DNA of 15,625 nucleotides from CAZRUM01 sp964603435 (GCA_964603435.1 CAZRUM010000020.1:1-15625); one strand, 5' to 3'. Positions 6,622-13,548 are shown, numbered from the stretch's first letter. Numbers and translations: made by a program. Notes: a model not told the origin generated them from the sequence alone.

Positions 6622-8073
6622 ATGGACTTTGGTTTGTTTATACTGGATTTTAGTTTTCTGGACCAACCTACTTTTTTTGTAGTTTGGGACTTGTTTGCTT
6701 TGTTTGTTTGGTTGGTATTTTTGTGGGGGTTATTTTATGCTTTATTTTATTTGGTAGCTAGTTACAAGAGAAAACTTTGGAAAAAGAAAAATTGGAATAA
6801 TATTTTATTGGCAATAGATATTCCACCAGAAAATGTACAAACACCAATGGCAGTTGAACAATTGTTTGCACAGATTTTTTCTGTAATGGACCCTCCGAGT
6901 ATTGGTATGAAATACTGGCGAGGTTTTCAACAATATCAGTTTAGTTTTGAGATTATTAGTATTGGGGGTTATATCCAATTTTTAATTAGAACCAATGAAA
7001 AGTTTCGTGATGTAGTCGAAGCAGCTGTCTATGCTCAGTATCCAGATGCTGAAGTTACTGAGGTTGAGGATTATACCACAGCTATTCCTACAAAATATCC
7101 TAATGATACCCATAATATCTGGGCAGCTGATTTTGCTTTGAATGAACACTATGCTTTTCCTCTTAGAATGTACAAAGAATTTGAACATAATATTTCCAAA
7201 GATACAGTTTTAAAAGATCCGATGGGAACTTTTTTAGAAAGTTTTTCTCGTATCGGTCCTGGTGAACAAATGTGGTTTCAAATTATAATTGAACCATTAC
7301 CAGAAGGTAAATGGAAAGAAAAATGTATTGAAAAAATTAAAGAATTGATTGGAGAAAAATCGACTTCCGGTGGGTCTGCTTTTTTGGATGCTTTGACTGA
7401 TAATTTTATTACCAAAGAGATTGGTAAAAGTTTTGAAGAAATAAATGCCCAGGTATCTGGTACTCTTAGAACAGAAGATAGTGGGTCAAGCAGTTATAAG
7501 GACGACGGCGGGCCACCAAATCAAATTCTTTATCTTACTCCAGGTAAAAAGAAATTACTCGAAGCTATGGAAGAAAAAATTAGTAAGATTGGTTTCAAGA
7601 GTAAAATAAGAACTATTTATATTGCCAAAAAAGAAATTTATAATCCATCTCGTGGAGTAAATTCTTTGGTGGGAGCTATCAATCAATTCAATATTCCAAC
7701 CTCAAACATGCTTTTGCCAAAATATGTTACCTCTACTGAATATTTATTTGCTGAACAAAGAAAAGATCTTAGAAGGACGGCTTTGATGGGTGCTTATAAA
7801 AAACGTAATCCGTGGATAGGTAGACCAAGATATGTTTTGAACATAGAAGAATTGGCGACTTTGTGGCATTTTCCAATGTCTCATGTGAAAACTCCTCTCG
7901 TACAAAAAGCAGCTCTAAAGACAGCCGAACCACCATCCAATTTGGCTGTTGACCTCGGTTTGCCGACTGAAGCCGAAAATGAATTACAACAAGCAATTGA
8001 AGTCGAAGCCAAAAGAGACAGTAGATATAAGACTGATTCTGGAGAAGAGATTCATTATGAGGATATGGGCTAG
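6622..8073 (+). CDS. Membrane-anchored protein of a CPR-associated family, possibly type IV secretion/conjugation related
   Basis: The 483-aa product has one long or two close membrane segments at residues 18-47, a basic stop-transfer patch (SYKRKLWKKKNW, 48-58) and a large soluble, probably cytoplasmic part. Segments such as LLAIDIPPENVQTPMAVEQL (62-81), YWRGFQQYQFSFEIISIGGY (98-117) and the later PGEQMWFQIIIEPL and RPRYVLNIEELATLWHFP resemble, from memory, proteins in many CPR genomes that occur beside or fused to VirB4/TraC-like (HerA/DUF87) ATPases. No Walker A or B motif is present and no ATPase gene follows, so here it stands alone. A Gly/Ser-rich linker (TEDSGSSSYKDDGGPP) divides the soluble part in two, and the C-terminus is acidic. 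It probably shares a transcript with the 53-aa gene upstream. The coding call is secure; the family link is a recollection and the function unproven. Confidence 0.85.
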   Translation: MDFGLFILDFSFLDQPTFFVVWDLFALFVWLVFLWGLFYALFYLVASYKRKLWKKKNWNNILLAIDIPPENVQTPMAVEQLFAQIFSVMDPPSIGMKYWRGFQQYQFSFEIISIGGYIQFLIRTNEKFRDVVEAAVYAQYPDAEVTEVEDYTTAIPTKYPNDTHNIWAADFALNEHYAFPLRMYKEFEHNISKDTVLKDPMGTFLESFSRIGPGEQMWFQIIIEPLPEGKWKEKCIEKIKELIGEKSTSGGSAFLDALTDNFITKEIGKSFEEINAQVSGTLRTEDSGSSSYKDDGGPPNQILYLTPGKKKLLEAMEEKISKIGFKSKIRTIYIAKKEIYNPSRGVNSLVGAINQFNIPTSNMLLPKYVTSTEYLFAEQRKDLRRTALMGAYKKRNPWIGRPRYVLNIEELATLWHFPMSHVKTPLVQKAALKTAEPPSNLAVDLGLPTEAENELQQAIEVEAKRDSRYKTDSGEEIHYEDMG

Positions 8074-8096
8074 GTCATTTAATTATCTAATCATTT

Positions 8097-8120
8097 AACC
8101 ACCTAACCATGGTGGTTTTT
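8097..8120 (+). terminator. Terminator of the 483-aa protein gene
   Basis: AACCACC (8097-8103) pairs with GGTGGTT (8111-8117) around a 7-nt loop, followed by a short T run to 8120. The stem is moderate and the T tract short, so termination may be incomplete. Confidence 0.7.
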
Positions 8121-8126
8121 GGACTA

Positions 8127-8155
8127 TTGATTTATAAAGTAAAATAAGGTATTAT
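8127..8155 (+). promoter_or_regulatory. Promoter of the dnaG-nudix-rpoD operon
   Basis: TTGATT (8127-8132), 17-bp spacer, TATTAT (8150-8155). The predicted start near 8162 gives a leader of about 44 nt that contains the hairpin at 8167-8190. No other convincing promoter is visible before rpoD, so all three genes probably depend on it. Confidence 0.7.
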
Positions 8156-8166
8156 TCAATTATTAT

Positions 8167-8190
8167 CCGCCTTCGTTAAAGCTTCGGTGG
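8167..8190 (+). promoter_or_regulatory. Symmetric hairpin in the dnaG 5' leader
   Basis: CCGCC (8167-8171) pairs with GGTGG (8186-8190). A symmetric TTC/TTC internal loop (8172-8174, 8183-8185) separates this from a GT/GC stem closed by a TAAA loop (8177-8180). Two pairs are G-U wobbles, so in RNA the stem holds. There is no T run, so it is not a terminator. It ends 15 nt before the ATG and could affect dnaG translation or mRNA stability; this role is inferred. Confidence 0.5.
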
Positions 8191-8205
8191 ACAAGTAATC
8201 GATAT

Positions 8206-9981
8206 ATGAGTGATATAGACGAGATAAAAAATAAAGTAGGGGTAGAAGAATTGATAGGTGAATACGTTCAGTTGAAGCCTGCAGGGATTAATAAAAAGGG
8301 CCTGTGCCCTTTTCATAACGAAAAGACCCCCTCTTTTGTAGTAAATAGTGAGCGTGGCAGCTGGCATTGTTTTGGTTGTGGTAAGGGTGGGGACATTTTT
8401 ACTTTTATAGAAGAAATGGAAGGTATGGAATTCAAAGAAGCTTTAAAATATTTGGCAGACAGAGCCGGTATTCAATTAACAAATAATTTTAAGACAGAAG
8501 TAAATTCTAGTCAAAAAAATAGAATAAAAGAAATAAATACTGAGGCGGCTAGATTTTTTCATAATTTTCTTGTGAAACTAGAATCTAGTAAATCAGCATT
8601 AGATTATTTACACAATCGTGGATTGACGGATGAAACAATAGAAGAGTGGCAAGTTGGTTTTGTACCAGAGCAGTGGGATTTACTGACGCAGTATTTAATG
8701 AAAAAAGGTTTTGGAATAGATGATTTGGTGGGGGCTGGTCTCACTATAAAAAAAGAAGGTGCTGACTCTTCATCTTTGCGTGGTTTTTATGATCGTTTTC
8801 GTGGGCGTATTATGTTTCCTATTTGGAATGTACACGGTGAAGTAGTTGGATTTACTGGGCGTGTGTTAGTAGAAACAGAAAAGAGTGGTGGTAAATATGT
8901 AAATACACCTCAAACTGTTGTTTATGATAAGTCCAGTGTTATTTATGGTCTCAATAAATCTAAAAAAGAAATTAAATCTAGGGATTTGATAGTAATGGTA
9001 GAAGGTCAGATGGATGTGATTGCTTGTCATCAAGTTGGTATGAAAAATGTAGTGGCTTCATCGGGGACGGCTTTGACTGAAAATCAAATAAAACTTCTAA
9101 AACGTTATTCAGGAAATATAAACATGTCATTCGATATGGATGAGGCTGGTCAGAATGCAGCCAAACGAGGTATTGATATTGCTTTGCTTGCTGGGATGGA
9201 TGTAAAAGTAATCCGTGTGCCTGAGGGTAAAGGTAAAGATCCAGATGAATGTATAAAACAAAACAAACAAGTTTGGTTTGATTCGGTGGACAAGGCTCAA
9301 AATGTAATGCAATGGTATTTTGAAAAGGTTTTGTCAGGGGTTGATTTGTCGAGTCCACATGATAAACAAAAAGTGGCTAACAATTTATTAAAAGAAATAG
9401 CCTTGATTCCATTTGCTGTAGAACAAGATCATTGGTTAAAAGAACTTGGTGGTAATATTGGAGTTGATGTTAGTGTGCTTAGGGAAGATTTAAAAAAAAT
9501 TAAAAGTCCACAGCCTACAGCCTACAGTCCAGTTGAAAAAAAAGTAGATAATAAAGAGATCATTAAAATAGAAAAAACTAAATTTGATATATTGTTGGAA
9601 CAGGCTTTTTCTTTGCTTCTAAAATATCCTGAACTTGTGTCTGAATTGCCAGATGGTTTTGAAAAGTATTTATCAACAGAAGTGTATAAGTCTCTTTACC
9701 AAGGGATAAAGACAGGGTATAATGTAGACAAGCTGTGTGAAGTAGCTAATTTCGGGACCCAAGAAAATTTGGTAGATATATTGCTGATGAAATTGGAATG
9801 GGAATTTGCTGATATGAAAATTGAAACCGCGAAAAAAGAATTAGCCAAACTTTCAAGTTCTATTCAGGAAGAAGCAATAAAGAGTAAAAGAAGAGAACTG
9901 CAAATAAAAATTGAATTAGCTGAAAAAGAAGGTAATCAGGAAGAACTAAAAAAACTAATTGAAGAGTTTAAAAATTTATGA
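8206..9981 (+). CDS. dnaG: DNA primase DnaG
   Basis: DnaG makes the RNA primers for chromosome replication. The N-terminal zinc-binding domain is intact, with C34, H37, C55 and C58 in CPFH and CFGC. The RNA polymerase core follows. The TOPRIM domain shows MVEGQMDVIA with catalytic E266, and FDMDEAG with metal-binding D310 and D312, then GKDPDE. Residues from about 430 form a linker and the C-terminal helicase-interaction region, which is Lys/Glu-rich and helical. The length of 591 aa is normal. The linker at residues 434-442 (SPQPTAYSP) is encoded by a tandem CCTACAG microrepeat. The ATG at 8206 is chosen because the zinc-finger spacing to the N-terminus fits the family; there is no Shine-Dalgarno sequence. 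The stop overlaps the next gene as ATGA, which implies translational coupling. Confidence 0.97.
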   Translation: MSDIDEIKNKVGVEELIGEYVQLKPAGINKKGLCPFHNEKTPSFVVNSERGSWHCFGCGKGGDIFTFIEEMEGMEFKEALKYLADRAGIQLTNNFKTEVNSSQKNRIKEINTEAARFFHNFLVKLESSKSALDYLHNRGLTDETIEEWQVGFVPEQWDLLTQYLMKKGFGIDDLVGAGLTIKKEGADSSSLRGFYDRFRGRIMFPIWNVHGEVVGFTGRVLVETEKSGGKYVNTPQTVVYDKSSVIYGLNKSKKEIKSRDLIVMVEGQMDVIACHQVGMKNVVASSGTALTENQIKLLKRYSGNINMSFDMDEAGQNAAKRGIDIALLAGMDVKVIRVPEGKGKDPDECIKQNKQVWFDSVDKAQNVMQWYFEKVLSGVDLSSPHDKQKVANNLLKEIALIPFAVEQDHWLKELGGNIGVDVSVLREDLKKIKSPQPTAYSPVEKKVDNKEIIKIEKTKFDILLEQAFSLLLKYPELVSELPDGFEKYLSTEVYKSLYQGIKTGYNVDKLCEVANFGTQENLVDILLMKLEWEFADMKIETAKKELAKLSSSIQEEAIKSKRRELQIKIELAEKEGNQEELKKLIEEFKNL

Positions 9982-10385
9982 AAAAAACCTTAAGTGCTGG
10001 TGGTATAGTTTTAAATGATAAGGGTCAGGTTTTACTAATTCATCAGGTTGAAGGTGATGCTTGGTGTTTTCCAAAAGGACACGTGGAAGAGGGCGAAGAC
10101 CTGTTGAGGGCGGCTGAAAGAGAAGTTTATGAAGAGACAGGGGTTAGTAAAATTGAATTTGTGAAAGAGCTAGGTGTCTACGGGAGATTTAAACACGGGG
10201 GTATTGATAAGTCTGAATTTAAAACAATAAATTTATTTCTTTTCAAAACCAACGAGACTAAATTAAAAGCTAATTTTGAAGATACCGATCAGGCGACTTG
10301 GTTTAATAAGGGTGAAGTAGTTGAGGTTTTAAAATATAAGGAAGATAAGGATTTTTATATTAAAATTATTAAACAATTAATTTAA
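9978..10385 (+). CDS. NUDIX hydrolase (MutT/Ap4A-hydrolase-like)
   Basis: The 135-aa protein has a perfect Nudix box, G34-x5-E-x7-REV-x-EE-x-G-V56, which binds the metal for hydrolysis of a nucleoside diphosphate linked to another group. GGIVLND at 8-14 and AWCFPKGHVEEGE at 28-40 resemble bacterial diadenosine-tetraphosphate hydrolases and housekeeping MutT-like enzymes; the substrate cannot be read from the sequence. The start codon overlaps the dnaG stop (ATGA) and the rpoD start is 16 bases downstream, so the gene sits inside a primase-sigma factor operon. A role in sanitising nucleotides or removing alarmone-type dinucleotides near replication control would be plausible but is inference. 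Assignment to the superfamily is secure. Confidence 0.93.
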   Translation: MKKTLSAGGIVLNDKGQVLLIHQVEGDAWCFPKGHVEEGEDLLRAAEREVYEETGVSKIEFVKELGVYGRFKHGGIDKSEFKTINLFLFKTNETKLKANFEDTDQATWFNKGEVVEVLKYKEDKDFYIKIIKQLI

Positions 10386-10401
10386 TTAACCAATACGTTG
10401 A

Positions 10402-11883
10402 ATGCCTAGAAAAAAGGCTACAACCAAAACAACAGCTCAAAAAGCCGGAAAAGCTGTAAAAGCTAAAAAGGCAATAAGAGTAAAAAAAACAGTCCGAAAG
10501 ATTGTTTCCAAGGCCAAAAAAGCCATTAAAAAACCTGCGAGAAAAACAGCAGCCAAAAAATCATCAAAAAAGGCTACCGCAACTCGCAAAATCAAAGCAA
10601 CTAAAAAAGTTGCAAAAAAAACAATAGTAAAAAAGAAAACAACTCGTGGCAAAGCAACCTCAAAAGTTGCCAGTAAAAAACGAGCTGTAAAAAAGATTTC
10701 AAAACCAAAGAAAAAAGTAGTTAGAAAAGGCCGACCAAAAAAGGTCAAACTCGAGATACGTCTAGAAGATATCAAGGAGCCAACTGCTACGCAGATTTGG
10801 AATTTGGTACAAAGAGGGCGTGGTCGGGGCTTTTTGACAGAGATAGAAGTTCTAGCTACATTTCCTTATTTAGAACATTATTTACATTTGTACGAAGATT
10901 TTTTGGAGACCTCAGATAGGAATGGTCTAACTATTGCAGAAATGCGAGAAGGTTTACTTGGTTCTGTACAGGCCCAGGAGCGTAAAGATAAATTGCAACA
11001 ATTTCAAGGCGAACAACCAGATTTAGAAGCTGGAACTTCTTTTGATTTGGGGGCGATTTCTCAAGATTCTATTCAGATGTATTTGCGTGAGATTGGTAAG
11101 ATTCCACTTTTGACAGCTGATGAAGAAGTCTCTTTGGCCAAGCGTCAAGAAAGAGGGGACAAAGAAGCCGACAAGAAACTTATTGAAGCTAACTTGCGTT
11201 TGGTAGTTTCTATTGCCAAGAAATTTGTTGGTAAATCTTTGTCATTACTCGACTTGATTCAGGAAGGTAATATTGGACTTTTTAGAGCAGTGAAAAAATT
11301 TGATTATCGTCGTGGTTATAAGTTTTCTACTTATGCTACTTGGTGGATAAGGCAGGCTATTACTAGAGCTTTGGCCGATCAGTCTCGTACGATTCGTATT
11401 CCAGTGCACATGGTAGAAACTATAAATCGTTTTCAACAAATGCACAGAAGATTGTTACAAGACTTAGGTCGTGATCCAACTCCAGAAGAGCTAGCGGCTG
11501 AAATGGGAGAAGAGTTAGAAAAAGTAAAACATATTATCAAAATTTCTCAGGATACTGTTTCTCTTGAAACTTCTGTTGGTGACGACGACGATGATGATTC
11601 ATCATTATCTGACTTTATCGAAGATATCAAAACTGTCACACCTTCGCAAGCTGCAGGTAGAGAATTACTACGTGATTATATCCAAGATGCTTTGCGAGAT
11701 TTGTCTCCGCGTGAACAAAAGATTTTGGAAATGCGTTTTGGTCTGGGTGATGGTGTTACCCATACTTTGGAAGAAGTGGGTCGTGAGTTTGATGTGACTC
11801 GTGAGCGTATTCGTCAAATTGAAGCTAAGGCTCTTGAAAAAATTCAGACATTTAGTGTGGTTGAGAAGTTGAGAGATTACTAA
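10402..11883 (+). CDS. rpoD: Primary sigma factor RpoD with polycationic N-terminal tail
   Basis: This is the housekeeping sigma-70 that directs RNA polymerase to promoters such as the TTGACA/TATAAT sites seen in this window. Residues 1-116 are extremely rich in Lys, Ala, Thr and Arg, resembling histone H1 tails, and end in RKGRPKK (108-114), an AT-hook-like motif. Residues 127-181 look like region 1.1 (QIWNLVQRGRGRGFLTEIEV). Region 1.2 starts at DSIQMYLREIGKIPLLT (222-238). Region 2 contains LIEANLRLVVSIAKKF, LLDLIQEGNIGLFRAVKKFD and YKFSTYATWWIRQAITRA (306-323), which melts and reads the -10 box. Region 3 contains RIPVHMVETINR and a run of six Asp (394-399). Region 4 is LSPREQKILEMRFGL through DVTRERIRQIEAKALEK (434-480), which reads the -35. 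The core is complete. It ends with TAA directly followed by the repeated GCATTGATTTAAAC leader. Confidence 0.96.
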   Translation: MPRKKATTKTTAQKAGKAVKAKKAIRVKKTVRKIVSKAKKAIKKPARKTAAKKSSKKATATRKIKATKKVAKKTIVKKKTTRGKATSKVASKKRAVKKISKPKKKVVRKGRPKKVKLEIRLEDIKEPTATQIWNLVQRGRGRGFLTEIEVLATFPYLEHYLHLYEDFLETSDRNGLTIAEMREGLLGSVQAQERKDKLQQFQGEQPDLEAGTSFDLGAISQDSIQMYLREIGKIPLLTADEEVSLAKRQERGDKEADKKLIEANLRLVVSIAKKFVGKSLSLLDLIQEGNIGLFRAVKKFDYRRGYKFSTYATWWIRQAITRALADQSRTIRIPVHMVETINRFQQMHRRLLQDLGRDPTPEELAAEMGEELEKVKHIIKISQDTVSLETSVGDDDDDDSSLSDFIEDIKTVTPSQAAGRELLRDYIQDALRDLSPREQKILEMRFGLGDGVTHTLEEVGREFDVTRERIRQIEAKALEKIQTFSVVEKLRDY

Positions 11884-11910
11884 GCATTGATTTAAACAAA
11901 TTTAAACAGA
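11884..11910 (+). repeat. Copy 2 of the stop-adjacent pre-terminator repeat (rpoD)
   Basis: GCATTGATTTAAAC (11884-11897) begins at the base after the rpoD stop and continues AAATTTAAACAGA to the terminator stem at 11911. ATTTAAACA is repeated in tandem at a 10-base step. It is a perfect inverted match to the sod copy at 11955-11968. Confidence 0.8.
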
Positions 11911-11937
11911 AAGAAATCCCCAAGGGGATTTCTTTTT
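11911..11937. terminator. Shared bidirectional terminator of rpoD and sod
   Basis: An 11-bp perfect inverted repeat, AAGAAATCCCC (11911-11921) and GGGGATTTCTT (11924-11934), has a two-base centre and a T run to 11937 on the plus strand. On the minus strand the stem is followed by TTTCTGTTT, so it can probably also end the convergent sod transcript. Confidence 0.88.
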
Positions 11938-11968
11938 ATAATCTGTATTAATCAGTTTAAATCAATGC
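11935..11968 (-). repeat. Copy 3 of the stop-adjacent pre-terminator repeat (sod)
   Basis: On the minus strand GCATTGATTTAAAC (11968-11955) is followed by TGATTAATACAGATTATAAA and then the shared hairpin. Here the repeat lies inside the coding region: GCA-TTG-ATT-TAA encodes the last three residues and stop of Sod. Confidence 0.8.
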
Positions 11969-12535
11969 TACCACATTCCACCAAGCTTCGATATAATCTG
12001 GGCGTTTGTTTTGATATTTTAGGTAATAAGCGTGTTCCCAGAGATCAAGCGTTAAAATCGGTTCATGACCAAGTTCGTAGGGTGTTTCTTGGTTTGGAAG
12101 AGAATAAATTTTTAGTTTTTTGTTTTCGTCTCTCACAAGCCAAGTCCAACCAGAACCAAAATGAGTTTTGGCTGAATTGTTAAACTCTTCTTTCATACTA
12201 TCAACTGAACCAAAGTTTTGTTCTATTTCCATTACTAGATTATCATCCACATCTTTTTCCGGCCCCATGATAGACCAGAAGATATTATGATTGATATAAC
12301 CTCCACCATGATTACGGATTTTTTGTTTGTCTTCTGTGCTAACATTTAAACTGCGAAGTTTACGCAATATATTTTCAGGAGACATGTCTTGTAGTTCAGG
12401 ATTATTTTCTAATACTTTGTTGAAATTATCACAATAAGCTTGATGATGCTTTGAATAGTGTATCTCCATAGTTTGTGCATCAATGTGTGGTTCTAGAGCG
12501 TCAAAGGAATAAGTGAGTTCAGGTAATTTATGCAT
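11957..12535 (-). CDS. Superoxide dismutase, Mn-type or cambialistic, with shortened C-terminus
   Basis: The enzyme converts superoxide to oxygen and hydrogen peroxide. The 192-aa product has the Fe/Mn family ligands H26 (TMEIHYSKHHQAY), H83 (GGGYINHNIFW), D164 and H168 (LTLDLWEHAYY). A Gly near position 77 and Q149 in LPNQETP follow the pattern of Mn enzymes, where the second-shell Gln comes from the C-terminal domain; iron use is not excluded. There is no signal peptide, so it is cytoplasmic. The protein ends EAWWNVVALI, whereas family members normally continue with a further helix after WWNVVNW. The last three codons and the stop are the GCATTGATTTAA repeat, so the C-terminus was apparently replaced by that element. 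The active site precedes this point and should be intact. sod is divergent from tal and convergent with rpoD. Confidence 0.95.
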   Translation of the reverse strand: MHKLPELTYSFDALEPHIDAQTMEIHYSKHHQAYCDNFNKVLENNPELQDMSPENILRKLRSLNVSTEDKQKIRNHGGGYINHNIFWSIMGPEKDVDDNLVMEIEQNFGSVDSMKEEFNNSAKTHFGSGWTWLVRDENKKLKIYSLPNQETPYELGHEPILTLDLWEHAYYLKYQNKRPDYIEAWWNVVALI

Positions 12536-12571
12536 AATATTTTATTTAAGAATAATAATTCATACTACTCC

Positions 12572-12601
12572 AGTATATATTACCTTGATTTATAAGGTCA
12601 A
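12572..12601 (-). promoter_or_regulatory. Promoter of sod, with overlapping inverted repeat
   Basis: On the minus strand TTGACC (12596-12601) is followed after 18 bp by TATACT (12572-12577); TATATA two bases nearer is an alternative -10. The inverted repeat ACCTT-n7-AAGGT (12582-12598) covers the spacer and part of the -35 box and could be an operator, which is inference only. Confidence 0.6.
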
Positions 12602-12611
12602 TGGGGATAAG

Positions 12612-12640
12612 TTGACTATGGGTTAAGACTGGATTATAAT
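12612..12640 (+). promoter_or_regulatory. Promoter of the transaldolase gene
   Basis: TTGACT (12612-12617), exactly 17 bp, TATAAT (12635-12640). The predicted start near 12647 leaves a 24-nt U-rich leader without a Shine-Dalgarno sequence. The -35 box lies 10 bp from the sod -35 box on the other strand. Confidence 0.82.
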
Positions 12641-12670
12641 ATACATCATTAAATCTTCAATTTTATTTTT

Positions 12671-13534
12671 ATGAAACCAACTAACTTAAAGACTAAAATT
12701 TTCCTAGATAGTGGAGATCCTACTGAGACCAAGGAATTGTTAGAAATAATGGATGATTTTGAAGGGCAGACTACCAACCCCTCTCTGTTCGCCAAAAATC
12801 CAGCTGTGAAGGCTAGAATAGAGACAGGAGATAAATATACTAAGGAAGAGGTCTACGAAGCCTATAAAGACATTGTAGTGCAAATTTCCGAATTATTACC
12901 AAAAGGCTCAGTTTCAGTAGAGGTTTATGCTGATCATAATACTGACGTGGAAGAAGTATTGTCTCAAGCTCGAGAGATGAATTCTTGGATTCCAAATGCA
13001 CATATCAAACTTCCTCTGACAAAAAATTGTCTAGAAGCAGCTGAGGTGTTAATAAAAGAAGGTGTTAGATTAAATATCACTTTAGTTTTTAGTCAACAAC
13101 AGGCTGCGGCTATCTATTCTGCTACTAAAGGCGCCACCAAAGGTCAAGTTTATTTGTCACCATTTATAGGACGTTTAGGCGACAGAGGAGAAGATGGTAT
13201 GAGCTATATCGCCAATGTCTTGCAAATGTACAAAGCAGGGGATGGTCATGTGGAAGTTTTATCTGCTAGCATAAGAAATTATGACCATTTGCTTGAATGT
13301 TTCAAGCTTGAATCTGATATCGTCACTGTACCAGGTAAAATTTTACGTGAATGGGTAGAAAAAGATTTTTATGTGCCAGATGAAGCTTGGCAGTATGATG
13401 GTGGTGAGCTAAAACAGCTGCCTTATGAAGAAATAGATTTGAATAAAGATTGGCAAGAATATGATATACAACATGATCTGACTGATTCTGGAATTGAAAA
13501 GTTTGTGGCAGATTGGGACAGTTTGGTTCAATAA
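12671..13534 (+). CDS. tal: Transaldolase family protein
   Basis: Transaldolase moves a dihydroxyacetone unit between sugar phosphates in the non-oxidative pentose phosphate pathway. The 287-aa protein shows the family TIM-barrel landmarks: KIFLDSGD (9-16), EGQTTNPSLFAK (31-42), HIKLPLT with the Schiff-base lysine K113, LNITLVFSQQQAAAIY (134-149), YLSPFIGRLGDRGEDG (161-176), and SASIRN (198-203). In most relatives the SPFIGRL motif continues DD, whereas here it is GD. The C-terminal 50 residues (TDSGIEKFVADWDSLV) are longer than in the compact fructose-6-phosphate aldolase-like group and resemble classical transaldolases. The exact reaction (transaldolase or F6P aldolase) is not certain from motifs alone. 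Transcription is from a near-consensus promoter at 12612. No terminator is visible after the stop, so read-through into the next gene is possible. Confidence 0.92.
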   Translation: MKPTNLKTKIFLDSGDPTETKELLEIMDDFEGQTTNPSLFAKNPAVKARIETGDKYTKEEVYEAYKDIVVQISELLPKGSVSVEVYADHNTDVEEVLSQAREMNSWIPNAHIKLPLTKNCLEAAEVLIKEGVRLNITLVFSQQQAAAIYSATKGATKGQVYLSPFIGRLGDRGEDGMSYIANVLQMYKAGDGHVEVLSASIRNYDHLLECFKLESDIVTVPGKILREWVEKDFYVPDEAWQYDGGELKQLPYEEIDLNKDWQEYDIQHDLTDSGIEKFVADWDSLVQ

Positions 13535-13548
13535 AAAAATATAGAAGT

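Noticed and set aside
9979..9981. UGA recoding (as in Gracilibacteria/Absconditabacteria)
   Set aside because: UGA ends dnaG in an ATGA overlap and also ends Cys-rich gene B at the expected place; no in-frame UGA interrupts a conserved domain.
10437..10775. Phe-rich minus-strand frame opposite the rpoD start
   Set aside because: It is the complement of Lys codons (AAA/AAG read as TTT/CTT) in the polycationic tail and gives only a low-complexity product.
11564..11797. Plus-strand 77-aa frame within rpoD
   Set aside because: Out-of-frame shadow of conserved sigma regions 3 and 4.
8127..12595. TTGATTTATAA shared by the dnaG promoter (8127-8137) and the sod-tal gap (12585-12595)
   Set aside because: An 11-base A/T-rich match that in one place is a -35 box with spacer; not enough to call it part of the stop-adjacent repeat family.
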